DNA from: an uncultured Spartobacteria bacterium | GTDB taxonomy: Bacteria; Verrucomicrobiota; Verrucomicrobiia; Chthoniobacterales; Terrimicrobiaceae | NCBI GenBank assembly: GCA_937960895.1 | Contig: CALCJD010000087.1 | Location: 1-64,000, forward strand | Direction: 5' to 3' | DNA: 64,000 nt | Part shown: positions 44,778 through 53,148 of the stretch, one piece after another | How the letters are laid out: each line of letters begins with the position of its first letter | Numbering within the stretch: position 1 is the first letter of the stretch | Notes under the pieces: generated by a model | Told to the model about the DNA's origin: nothing | The model's database searches: none | Seen by the model: the letters and a program-made list of their open reading frames with translations, nothing else | Position numbers and translations under genes: made by a program

Positions 44778-45575
44778 ATGACCCTCCGTCCTCTGCTCCT
44801 TCTGTTTGCCGCGGGGTTGCTGTCCTTCCCCGCACGGGCCCAGGAGGAATCCGTTTTCGGCACCACCAAGGCCAGCGAGACCGCGCTCATCGGCATTCTC
44901 TACGATTTGAAACAGGACCAGAGCCGGAAGCCCCGGCACATGAACAACCCCGCCTTCCACAAGGTGATCGACGAGTTCCTGTCGAAGGGCTGGGACGAGA
45001 GTGTGCTCAACCGCTATTACCGCGTGACGCGTCCGCTTTACACGACGCAGATCTTCATTCCCCTCATCAATGCCAATGCGGCCCCCAAGGCGTTCGGCGT
45101 GGAAAACATCGTCAAACCCAGCTTCTGGCTCATCCATTACAAGGGGCAGGTCAGCGCGCCGTCCGACGGGGAGTGGCGTTTCTGGGGGGACGGCGAGGAA
45201 GTCTGCAGCGTGGCCGTCGACGGCCAACCGGTCCTGCTGGCCAACTGGCGCGAAATCACCACGCCCTCGGTGAACTGGAAGTCCCCCGAGCCGCCCGGCC
45301 GGAAGGTCGCCAACTCGCACCTGCGGGCCGGCACCTGGTTTTCCCTGAAAAAGGGACAGATCATCGACCTCGACATCCTGATCGGCGAGCGCGCCGGCGG
45401 CGTCTTCTGTGCGTTTTTGCTGATTGAGAAAAAGGGGGAAACCTATCCGATGCAGGACGGACACCCGGTGTTTCCCGTCTTCCAACTGGCCCCGTTTGAC
45501 ACCCCCCAACCGGAAAGCACCAAGGTCGGTCCGCCCATCCTGCCGAACGGTCCGATTTGGAAAGCGATCCAGTAA
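44778..45575 (+). CDS. Secreted protein, PA14-like beta-sandwich possible
   Basis: A 265-residue protein with a signal peptide (about 1-22, FPARAQ). The mature part has a charged helical segment (about 25-80), then a beta-rich region with YKGQVSAPSDGEWRFWGDGEE and FSLKKGQIIDLDILIGERAGG. The GEWRFWGDGEE and GERAGG pattern resembles PA14-type carbohydrate-binding proteins. The assignment is tentative, and no enzyme motif is present. It is convergent with the GH92 gene. Confidence 0.6.
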   Translation: MTLRPLLLLFAAGLLSFPARAQEESVFGTTKASETALIGILYDLKQDQSRKPRHMNNPAFHKVIDEFLSKGWDESVLNRYYRVTRPLYTTQIFIPLINANAAPKAFGVENIVKPSFWLIHYKGQVSAPSDGEWRFWGDGEEVCSVAVDGQPVLLANWREITTPSVNWKSPEPPGRKVANSHLRAGTWFSLKKGQIIDLDILIGERAGGVFCAFLLIEKKGETYPMQDGHPVFPVFQLAPFDTPQPESTKVGPPILPNGPIWKAIQ

Positions 45576-45580
45576 CCGAT

Positions 45581-45608
45581 GGAGGGACGGCCGCCGGCCC
45601 GTCCCTCC
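45581..45608. terminator. Strong bidirectional hairpin between convergent genes
   Basis: GGAGGGAC (45581-45588) pairs with GTCCCTCC (45601-45608), and the inner GGCC/GGCC stem (45589-45592 with 45596-45599) extends it. It begins 6 bp past the stop of the + gene and 13 bp past the stop of the GH92 gene, so it can end both transcripts. No T-run is seen. Confidence 0.6.
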
Positions 45609-45620
45609 GCAGGCTTCCGA

Positions 45621-47522
45621 CTACGCGCCCGGGAACCGGAAGACGTCCGGTGTGCCGGGACAGAGCGGGAACATTCCAAGGCAGGCAAAAACATACCAGG
45701 CGGCCATTTCGCCGTTGTCCTCGTCCCCCGGAAAACTGTCCGGCGTATAAAGTTCATTGGCCACCCGGTGGATCCAATGGACGGCTTTTTCCGGACGGCC
45801 CGCCTGGGCGTAGAGCGCCAGAAAATGGTGCACCGGCTGGTTGGAATGCGCGTATTGACCGAAATCGGCCATGGCCATTTCGGTCATTTCGTGGATCTCG
45901 CACGGATAGTCACCCGCGGTGAAATGGGGCGGCGTGGCAAACATCGCGTCGAGCTTGCGCACCAGGGCGTCGTTGCCGCCGAAGAGCGCCGCCAATCCGG
46001 CGGGGTCGTGCGGCACGTGAAAGGTGTGCTGCCACGGGCCGCCTTCGATGAACGGACCGCCCCATTCGAACTCATCGAACGGTTCCCTCCAGGAGCCGTC
46101 CGCATTCCGTCCGCGCATGAATCCCACGGACGGATCAAAAACATGGCGGTAATTTTTCGCACGGCGTTCCAGCTCCTCCGCCTCGCGTTCGCGACCGAGA
46201 AACCGGGCCACCCGGCTGATGCAGAAATCATCGTAGGCGTAGTCGAGCGTCGCCGAGGTGGCATGATGGTATTTGTCCGCGGGCACGTATCCGAGACGCA
46301 GATAATCCTCCAGTCCGACCCGGCCGAAATGCGGATCATCGCTGGGCACGGTGGCGTCCTTCCAGAGATAGGAAAACGCCTCCTCAACGTTCCAATCCAC
46401 CACGCCCCGCGCGAGGGCATCGGCGACCACCACATTGAAATGTGTGCCGATCATGCAATTTCGCGGACCCGGACTCGGCCATTTCGGCGACCATCCGGCC
46501 TCCCGGCAGGCGTTCACCCAGCCGTCCAGCATGCGGCGAAGCGTTTCCGGATAAAACAGGCCGAGCAGCGGGAACAGCGTGCGGTAGGTGTCCCAGAATC
46601 CGGTGTCCGCGCAGAGCCCCCCTTCGTGCACCGCACCGTCGTAGGGACTGTAATGCACCACCCTTCCGTCCGCGGTGTGTTCATCCAGAAACCGCGGAAA
46701 CAACAGGCAGCGGTAGAGGCAGGAGGCAAACAACCGGGCCTGCCGTTCATCACGCGGGGCGAAGGAGATCCGCGAGAGATGCTCGTTCCAGACCGCCTCC
46801 CCGTCGGCGGCAATTTCCTCGAGCGGACGACCGATCAGTTCGCGTTCGAGACTGACCGTCGCCAGTTCGGTCGAAACAAAGGACGCCGCCAGGCGAAGCT
46901 CCAGGCGTTCCACCTCCGGGGCGAATTCGAAGACGCAGCCATTGCCCACCGGCACGCTGCGAAGCGGGACGGCATCGAACTCCGCGACAAAACGCAGACC
47001 GAAATCCCCGGCCACCCCGCCGGTGAAATTGCGGGAAATCCCCTGAAACCGGCGCGGCTGCGCGGTCGGTCCCCATTCAAACGCATCCGCAAAAAACAGC
47101 CGCACCCGCAGAGCCTCCGCCGCCCTCCGATGAAAACGAAACACCGCCCCGCGCCCGGTGGGGGCCATTTCCAGGCCGACGCGGTAACGGAGCAGTTCGG
47201 TCCGAAAATAATGCGGATGCAGCACCGCCTCGCCGAGGCGGTAGGCGGAAGCCTGATGATCGATGGCCTCAAAAAACGGTCCCGTGAAGGCCGTGACCAG
47301 CAGGTTGCCGTAGTCATCCATCCACGGGCTCGGTTGGTGGGTGAGCCTCAGTCCCTGAAGTTTGCGATGCTCCGGGTGGAACATCCAGGGGCTCTGCTGC
47401 GTTTGCAGACTCCAATGATGCAGGCCCCACGGACGGGCGATCAGGGGCAGGGTGTTTCCGGTGGAGAAATCACGCTCCGAACGCGTGCCCTGGAGAAGAT
47501 TGACCTGAGTGACGGGATTCAT
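45621..47522 (-). CDS. GH92 family alpha-mannosidase, C-terminally short
   Basis: A 633-residue glycoside hydrolase of family 92. These are Ca2+-dependent exo-alpha-mannosidases acting on alpha-linked mannose of N-glycans or mannans. The N-terminal beta-sandwich and the (alpha/alpha)6 barrel are present. The putative acid E493 (FIEGGPWQ) and the base region D600-D602 (GDEDNGEM) are intact. The sequence stops at PGTPDVFRFPGA, where family members normally continue with about 80-100 residues of barrel end and beta-sheet. No signal peptide is seen, so it may act in the cytoplasm. The start overlaps the esterase stop by 4 bp. Confidence 0.85.
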   Translation of the reverse strand: MNPVTQVNLLQGTRSERDFSTGNTLPLIARPWGLHHWSLQTQQSPWMFHPEHRKLQGLRLTHQPSPWMDDYGNLLVTAFTGPFFEAIDHQASAYRLGEAVLHPHYFRTELLRYRVGLEMAPTGRGAVFRFHRRAAEALRVRLFFADAFEWGPTAQPRRFQGISRNFTGGVAGDFGLRFVAEFDAVPLRSVPVGNGCVFEFAPEVERLELRLAASFVSTELATVSLERELIGRPLEEIAADGEAVWNEHLSRISFAPRDERQARLFASCLYRCLLFPRFLDEHTADGRVVHYSPYDGAVHEGGLCADTGFWDTYRTLFPLLGLFYPETLRRMLDGWVNACREAGWSPKWPSPGPRNCMIGTHFNVVVADALARGVVDWNVEEAFSYLWKDATVPSDDPHFGRVGLEDYLRLGYVPADKYHHATSATLDYAYDDFCISRVARFLGREREAEELERRAKNYRHVFDPSVGFMRGRNADGSWREPFDEFEWGGPFIEGGPWQHTFHVPHDPAGLAALFGGNDALVRKLDAMFATPPHFTAGDYPCEIHEMTEMAMADFGQYAHSNQPVHHFLALYAQAGRPEKAVHWIHRVANELYTPDSFPGDEDNGEMAAWYVFACLGMFPLCPGTPDVFRFPGA

Positions 47523-49384
47523 GTCTGCGAAGTCTGCGGGTTGCGCGTGGTGAGTTCCCAGTCGTCGGTGCGGAACGGCGAGGCCGGCAGCCCGGCGGAA
47601 TTTTCCAGCGTGCAGTCGGGATTGTCCTGCCAGCCGTACCGGACAGCCACGGGCTGATCGAGTCCGGGCGCACTCACCCGCACCGTGTCCGGAGCGACGA
47701 TCTCCGCCTGCGCCCACCGCCATTTCCGGTCGGCTCCCGCAATCTGAAACGCGGTCAGCGGCCGGTCCTCGCGGCAGCGCAGTCCGTCCCCCACATGCAC
47801 AAAACGAACAAACACCGCACCGTCCTCGATCCCGTGGTCCGCCGCCAGGGGCGCATGCCACGGTTCCTCCACGATGCCGTAGACCTCGGCGAGCGCCCAG
47901 CGGGCCAGGCGCTCACCCACGGGTTTCTTGAGGCGGGGATGAATGTTGTCGGCCTCCCCGACGTCGATCGTGACGGCGAGTCCGGTGGCGGGCACGGTGC
48001 GGGCGGCGAGCAATTGCGCATCCCGCAATTCCGCCCATTCACTGGGCCCGGGCTCCGCGGTCCGCTCCCCGTAGTTGGTCAGTTGGACGATGCCAAAGGG
48101 CAGCAGGGGGTCCTTCCAGAGACGCCGCCAGGTGGCGATGAGATCCGGCAGCAGCGTACGGTAGAGCGCCGCGCGGACCGCGTCGGATTCGCCCTGATAC
48201 CAGAGAAACCCGCGGATGGCCATGCGGAGCAACGGGTGGATCATGCCGTTGTAAAGGACCGCGGGGGGAATCGGCCGGGAACTGACGCGAAGCGGAAAGG
48301 CCTTTTCCACGCGGGCCTTCCAGGGACCGTCCAGGGACAGGGTGGTTTCGGGATCCTCCGCCGGATAAAGGGAGGCCCCCTTTACGATGCCGCCAAATCC
48401 CCATTGGTCGAAAACCCGCACCGCAATCACCAGCCGACCCTCCGCGCTCAGTGCGGCGGGGATGGGATAAAGCCGTTTGGTCGCAAAGGCGCTTGGAGCC
48501 TCGGGGCCCAGGCCTCCGACCCGCGTGCCGTTGACATAGGTGTCGTCGAAATCGTCACACGCCCCGAAGTACAGGATCAACTCCCTCCCCCGCCAGGCGG
48601 GCGGCACTTCGACGGTTTTGCGATACCAGACCGCACCATTCAGCTGCCAGCCCTGTTCCTGCCACAGGCCCGGAACCTCCAGCGTCTGCCAGGACTCCGT
48701 GTCGCATGTTTCCCAACCGGCCGATTCCGGCGAGCGGCCTTCGTCCACGTGGGGCTGCAGTTCCTCCGCCGCGGGGCCCTCCCAGGAACCGGTCAGTCCG
48801 GCATACGCGGGACGGGATTCCAGGACATCCTGCGGCAGCCAGCAGGCGATCTGGGTTCCGCCAAAGGCCGGCACCAAAAGCCCGACCGGGCAACCGAGAC
48901 ACTCGCGAAGCCGGCGCCCGAAATACCAGGCCACGGCGGAAAAATTTCCCGCCTTCGCCGGCGTGGAGACCTCCCATTGCCCCTCCGGTTCCGGGATCGG
49001 TTCGGGCGCCGGGGTGCGCAGAACCGTGAACACCCGAAGAAGGGGATCCTCCGCCGCCGCGACGTCATCCTCCGTTCCGGGAGTCATCGCCAGCGTCCAT
49101 TCCATGTTCGACTGACCCGAACAGAGCCACACCTCGCCGACGGCCAGGTCGGAACGGCGCAGCACACGGCCGCCACCGCGAACGGTCAGCTCCAGTCCCT
49201 CACCCGCCTCCCGCGCCGGAAAAACCGCCTCCCAGCGCCCGTCTTCCGCCGCGCAAACGGTGCGGGATTCTCCGGCGAAATCGACTTCGATCCGGGTGCC
49301 CGGGGTCGCTTCGCCGTGAATGAGGATGGGTTTGCCGCGTTGGAAAACCGCGTGGTCCGACAGCAGGGGATGAAGGGTTGGCAT
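47519..49384 (-). CDS. Sialate O-acetylesterase-like (SGNH) protein
   Basis: A 621-residue SGNH-type esterase. The nucleophile Ser lies in GQSNMEW and the paired Asp/His in EADNIHPRL. An inserted beta-sandwich (about 225-330, WYRKTVEVPPAWRGRE) resembles the sugar-binding domain of GH2 enzymes. It removes O-acetyl groups from glycans; sialic acid or acetylated mannan are both possible. No signal peptide is visible. It lies directly upstream of GH92 in the same operon, which suggests joint deacetylation and trimming of a mannose-containing glycan. Confidence 0.85.
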   Translation of the reverse strand: MPTLHPLLSDHAVFQRGKPILIHGEATPGTRIEVDFAGESRTVCAAEDGRWEAVFPAREAGEGLELTVRGGGRVLRRSDLAVGEVWLCSGQSNMEWTLAMTPGTEDDVAAAEDPLLRVFTVLRTPAPEPIPEPEGQWEVSTPAKAGNFSAVAWYFGRRLRECLGCPVGLLVPAFGGTQIACWLPQDVLESRPAYAGLTGSWEGPAAEELQPHVDEGRSPESAGWETCDTESWQTLEVPGLWQEQGWQLNGAVWYRKTVEVPPAWRGRELILYFGACDDFDDTYVNGTRVGGLGPEAPSAFATKRLYPIPAALSAEGRLVIAVRVFDQWGFGGIVKGASLYPAEDPETTLSLDGPWKARVEKAFPLRVSSRPIPPAVLYNGMIHPLLRMAIRGFLWYQGESDAVRAALYRTLLPDLIATWRRLWKDPLLPFGIVQLTNYGERTAEPGPSEWAELRDAQLLAARTVPATGLAVTIDVGEADNIHPRLKKPVGERLARWALAEVYGIVEEPWHAPLAADHGIEDGAVFVRFVHVGDGLRCREDRPLTAFQIAGADRKWRWAQAEIVAPDTVRVSAPGLDQPVAVRYGWQDNPDCTLENSAGLPASPFRTDDWELTTRNPQTSQT

Positions 49385-49466
49385 GGGGAAATTCGGGCGG
49401 GCGGGACGTCCCTCCGGCGGGAACAGCCTCTCCCGGGATCAAACGGCGTGGTGAGCCCGCCGACAA

Positions 49467-50663
49467 TTACGAAATCGCGTCCGCCGTGGCGTGGGAGGCC
49501 GCGGTTTCCGCCGACGGCGGATTCTCGCAAATCACATCGAGCTTGAGATCGTGCAGCGCCCGGATGAGATCCGCGTCGATCTTCTCCCGTCCCCCGCAGG
49601 TCTGGCGAACCAGGAATTTCAGGGCGGGATTTTCGGTCGACTGGGAAACCTCCCCGCGCGCCAGCGCCAGGGCGCTCTTGAGCAGCCACTGGCCGACATA
49701 TTCGAAATTCTGGGCGACCGTGCTCAGCGGGGGATCGCTGTAATGGCTCGCATCCGTGTTGTTGTATCCCACGATGCAAAAATCCGCCGGAGCGCTCAGT
49801 CCGAGCTTGTGCATGGCGGTCATGAAACGCAGCGCATGCTCGTCGTCGTAACTGATGATCGCCAGATCCCCGCGGTAGGCCTTCCACCGGGCCGCCAACC
49901 GGTCCATCGCCTGCGTGCCCGGAGGCACCAGGCCGCACAACATCTGGAGATTCTCGCGCGAAGTGAAGCAGGAGTAGGAACCCAGTTTTTGCTGCAAAAT
50001 GAGATCGCCCGGAGCGTCAGGACCCAGGAACGCGATGCGCGAGTGACCCAGTTTGACAAAATACTGGCCCAGCGCCTCGGTTCCCGTCAGCAACGTCGCG
50101 CCGAAAAGACTCTTCTCGAAACAGTATTTTTCGAGTCCGGGAATGAGAATGGGCAGGCTCACCGGAATGGGACAACGCAGCACAAAACTGCGCACCGCCT
50201 CGGTCATGGTATGCGGGAACCACGGCAGCGTGAGCGCGACGCAGCCTTCCTTCTTCATCATTTCGGCCTGACGCAATCCGTCGTCGGCAAAGTCCCGCAC
50301 CCAGCAGGACCTCAGCTCCACCGATTCGGTGAGGGCGACGTGCGCAATCGCTTGCAACACCCCGAAGGCATAGGCGTTGCCCTTTTCGTAAACCAGCAGT
50401 CCAATCCGGTTTTGCCGCGGACCCGAACCGGCCGCCGGGGGCGGCGTCTCCTTGGGCGCGATGAACGTGCCGCTCCCGATCCGGCGGGTGATCAGGCCGT
50501 CATTCACCAGCTGCTTGAGGGCCTTTCGAACCGTGAGAAAATTGCACTGGTACTCGATCGCCAGATCGCGTTCGGCCGGCAGCTTGGCCCCGGCCGGCAA
50601 GGTCGCCGCAAGCTGGCGCAATTCCAGCTCCACCCGTTTATGCTTGAGTTGCTTGAGTTTCAA
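49467..50663 (-). CDS. GntR-headed regulator with LacI-type sensor domain
   Basis: A 398-residue regulator. The N-terminal GntR winged helix (about 1-75, with KLPAERDLAIEYQCNF and RRIGSGTFI) is followed by a periplasmic-binding-protein-like domain (about 85-375) of the LacI/GalR type (RIAFLGPD, FCIVGYNNTDASHYS, DPPLSTVAQN). This architecture (GntR head plus LacI sensor) is common in Verrucomicrobiota and senses a sugar ligand. The TTG at 50663, with GGAAGG six bases upstream, gives the usual MKLKQLKHKR start. A GTG at 50723 would add 20 residues. It is upstream of the esterase and divergent from the CBM-like gene, so it probably controls this glycan locus. Confidence 0.85.
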   Translation of the reverse strand: MKLKQLKHKRVELELRQLAATLPAGAKLPAERDLAIEYQCNFLTVRKALKQLVNDGLITRRIGSGTFIAPKETPPPAAGSGPRQNRIGLLVYEKGNAYAFGVLQAIAHVALTESVELRSCWVRDFADDGLRQAEMMKKEGCVALTLPWFPHTMTEAVRSFVLRCPIPVSLPILIPGLEKYCFEKSLFGATLLTGTEALGQYFVKLGHSRIAFLGPDAPGDLILQQKLGSYSCFTSRENLQMLCGLVPPGTQAMDRLAARWKAYRGDLAIISYDDEHALRFMTAMHKLGLSAPADFCIVGYNNTDASHYSDPPLSTVAQNFEYVGQWLLKSALALARGEVSQSTENPALKFLVRQTCGGREKIDADLIRALHDLKLDVICENPPSAETAASHATADAIS

Positions 50664-50842
50664 TCTGTGCCTTCCGCGTATGCTCTGAGAACCCGCAAAT
50701 ACTATAGCGAACGTATATGTCACAAGGAAAACTTGGGGGAAAACACAGTATTTCTTCCCAGTGCAGTCAGTCGTTCCCCCGAAACATGGACTTTGTAATT
50801 ATAAAGCATTGACATATCATTTGGACCGAAGAAAATTTCCGC
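50664..50842. promoter_or_regulatory. Divergent promoter region of the glycan locus
   Basis: 179 bp, less GC-rich than its surroundings. It contains GACATATACG and TATAGT-like elements on the minus strand and TTGACA at 50809-50814 on the plus strand. The last has no good -10 box at 17 bp. Binding sites for the adjacent GntR/LacI-type regulator are expected here, but no clear dyad was recognised. Confidence 0.4.
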
Positions 50843-51361
50843 ATGAAATTTCTGCGGTTCCCTCTTCTTTTCCTGTCCGTGTCCACCCTCCTGGCGGCCG
50901 AACCCGGCAACACCCTCATTCCGAACGGCGATTTTGAAAACGGTTCGACGTCCTGGGCCGTTGGCAACGGCGTGACGGTGGAGGAGGAGGACGGCAATCA
51001 TTTCCTGCGCATCCAGTCCCCGGAGCCCAACACCCAGGTGCAGGCTCACCGCAAGGTGGCGATTCCGGCGGGCACGCAGAAGGTCAAGGTCTCGTTCCGC
51101 ACCCGCTACGAAAACATCGTGCCCGGGGAGGCCAACTGGCATGTCGGCAGTCTGGTCATGCATTTCCGGGACAGCAGCGGGGCCATCGTCAAACCGGATC
51201 CGAAGCCGTTCCCGTTCAAGGGCAAGTCCAACGGGTGGATCGAGAAGGACGTGGAGCTCGACGTGCCGGAGGGAGCCGTGGAACTGGAGTTTCTGCTGGC
51301 GCTGTTCCGCGTCCAACAGGGCACGATTGACTTCGACGACATCGTGGTCCTGCCGGAATAG
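50843..51361 (+). CDS. Secreted carbohydrate-binding (CBM4/9-like) protein
   Basis: A 172-residue exported protein with a signal peptide (1-19, TLLAAE). It carries a single beta-sandwich with NTLIPNGDFENGSTSWAVG at its start and TIDFDDIVVLPE at its end, both typical of CBM4/9-like domains. No catalytic domain is present. It may present glycan or oligosaccharide at the surface for the neighbouring enzymes. It is the first of a rightward gene set (CBM, oxidoreductase, sulfatase). Confidence 0.75.
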   Translation: MKFLRFPLLFLSVSTLLAAEPGNTLIPNGDFENGSTSWAVGNGVTVEEEDGNHFLRIQSPEPNTQVQAHRKVAIPAGTQKVKVSFRTRYENIVPGEANWHVGSLVMHFRDSSGAIVKPDPKPFPFKGKSNGWIEKDVELDVPEGAVELEFLLALFRVQQGTIDFDDIVVLPE

Positions 51362-51418
51362 TCCGGTTTTGCATCCCTGCCTTGCGGGACACCGATCCCG
51401 CGTCATTCTGTTTTTTTC

Positions 51419-52969
51419 ATGACCGCCCTGCGCTATTACACTCCGCCGGATACGTTTCTAAACCGCAGCCTCGATTGCGACCTCTGCATCTACGGCGGCA
51501 CCTCCGGGGGCATTGCGGCCGCCGTGACGGCGCGTCGTCTGGGCCTGAGCGTGGTTGTGCTTGAGCAGAGCGGTCATGTCGGCGGCATGACCGCCGGCGG
51601 GCTGAGTCTGACCGACATCGGCAACAAGCAGGCCATCGGCGGGATTTCCCGGGAATTTTACCGCCGTGTCGGCGCCCATTACGGTGTGCCGGAGCACTGG
51701 CGGTTTGAGCCGCATGTGGCGGAGGGCGTCTTTCAGGACTGGATCCGGGAGGAAAACATCGAGATTTTTTACCGGACGTTCCTCGCGGACGTGGAGCTGC
51801 GGGACGGCCGGATCGTCGGTCTCCGCACCGAGAACGGCCTTGAGGTCCGCGCCCGCATGTATCTCGACTGCTCCTACGAAGGCGATCTCATGGCGGCCGC
51901 CCGGGTGAGCCACACCATCGGACGCGAGTCGAACGCCCAATACGGGGAAACCCTCAACGGGGCGCAGGTGCGTGACAAACACCAGTTTGAGCTGCCGGTG
52001 GATCCCTATGTGGTGGAGGGCGATCCCTCCAGCGGACTGCTGCCCGGCATCGAACCGGGCGAGCCGGTGATCGGCGCCGGCGACCACCGCCTGCAGGCCT
52101 ACAATTTCCGGCTCTGTCTGTCGAACAACCCCGCCAACCAGCTTCCCATCACAAAGCCGGAGGGATACGACCGCGCGCATTACGAACTGCTGGCCCGCTA
52201 TGTGCGCGCCGGCTATGTCCCGAAGTTCCAGAAATTCGACAAACTCGAAAACGGGAAGGTGGACATGAACAATCACGGCGCCTTCTCCACCGATTTCATC
52301 GGCGCCAACCACGGTTTTCCCACGGCGTCCTATGCGGAGCGGGAGAAAATTTTCCAGGCCCACGTGGCGCACGTCAAAGGACTGCTGTGGTTCTGGAAAC
52401 AGGATCCCGACATGCCGCGCGAGTTTCAGGAGCCGTTTCAGGACTGGGGCTGGGCGGCGGATGAATTCACGGACTGCGGCGGGTTTCCGCATGCGCTTTA
52501 CATCCGCGAGGCGCGGCGTCTGGTGGGCGACGTGGTCATGACCGAGCACCATTGCACGGGCGCGCAGGTGGCCTCCGAATCGGTGGGCCTCGCGGCCTAC
52601 ACGATGGACTCCCACAACTGCCGGCGTTTTGTGCGCGACGGACGGGTGCTCAATGAAGGCGACGTGCAGGTGCCCGCCGGTCCGCCATTCCCGATCTCCT
52701 ATCGCGCCCTCATTCCGCGGCGCGGGGAATGTCGGAACCTTTTCATCCCCTTCTGCCTCTCGGCCTCGCACATCGCCTTCGGATCCATCCGCATGGAGCC
52801 CGTCTTCATGATCCTCGGCGAATCCTGTGTGCATGCCGCCCGGCTGGCGATTGAAAGGGGCGTTTCCGTGCAGGACGTGCCCTACGAAGACCTGCGCTCC
52901 GCGCTGCTGGCCGCGGGACAAAAGCTGGACTCCATCCCGAAGGCGGCCGACCTGCAGAGCGGCGAATAA
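51419..52969 (+). CDS. FAD-dependent oxidoreductase (PF12831-type)
   Basis: A 516-residue protein with an N-terminal FAD-binding Rossmann motif (CIYGGTSGGIAAAVTARR, then VVLEQ, GGMTAGGLS). The rest matches the FAD_oxidored family, a large group common in Verrucomicrobiota and linked to glycan or xenobiotic loci. The substrate is unknown. No signal peptide is seen, and the dinucleotide motif begins near residue 24. It is followed by a terminator-like hairpin and then the sulfatase. Confidence 0.82.
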   Translation: MTALRYYTPPDTFLNRSLDCDLCIYGGTSGGIAAAVTARRLGLSVVVLEQSGHVGGMTAGGLSLTDIGNKQAIGGISREFYRRVGAHYGVPEHWRFEPHVAEGVFQDWIREENIEIFYRTFLADVELRDGRIVGLRTENGLEVRARMYLDCSYEGDLMAAARVSHTIGRESNAQYGETLNGAQVRDKHQFELPVDPYVVEGDPSSGLLPGIEPGEPVIGAGDHRLQAYNFRLCLSNNPANQLPITKPEGYDRAHYELLARYVRAGYVPKFQKFDKLENGKVDMNNHGAFSTDFIGANHGFPTASYAEREKIFQAHVAHVKGLLWFWKQDPDMPREFQEPFQDWGWAADEFTDCGGFPHALYIREARRLVGDVVMTEHHCTGAQVASESVGLAAYTMDSHNCRRFVRDGRVLNEGDVQVPAGPPFPISYRALIPRRGECRNLFIPFCLSASHIAFGSIRMEPVFMILGESCVHAARLAIERGVSVQDVPYEDLRSALLAAGQKLDSIPKAADLQSGE

Positions 52970-52972
52970 TTC

Positions 52973-52989
52973 CGCCGTCGGGGACGGCG
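52973..52989 (+). terminator. Hairpin after the FAD oxidoreductase gene
   Basis: CGCCGTC (52973-52979) pairs with GACGGCG (52983-52989), loop GGG, immediately after the stop codon. A second CCTC/GAGG hairpin lies downstream. The 179-bp gap to the sulfatase contains no other gene. It could mark the operon end or modulate sulfatase expression. Confidence 0.45.
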
Positions 52990-53148
52990 TCCGTTCCCCT
53001 TCCGGACGATCCCCCGGTTCGCCCCGGAATCCGTGCAGCCAGGACCTTCCTCCGGGAGGCCCCAAGGGGGGACGGTTCATCGACAGGTTTTTCCATTTCC
53101 GCGGGGCCGCTTTTTGTCGAAGCTGCCATTTTCCCATCTCCGATTCGC

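Noticed and set aside
50809..50842. TTGACA as the -35 box of the CBM-like gene promoter
   Set aside because: No acceptable -10 box at 16-18 bp; the sequence there is AAAATT, and transcription would begin at the start codon.
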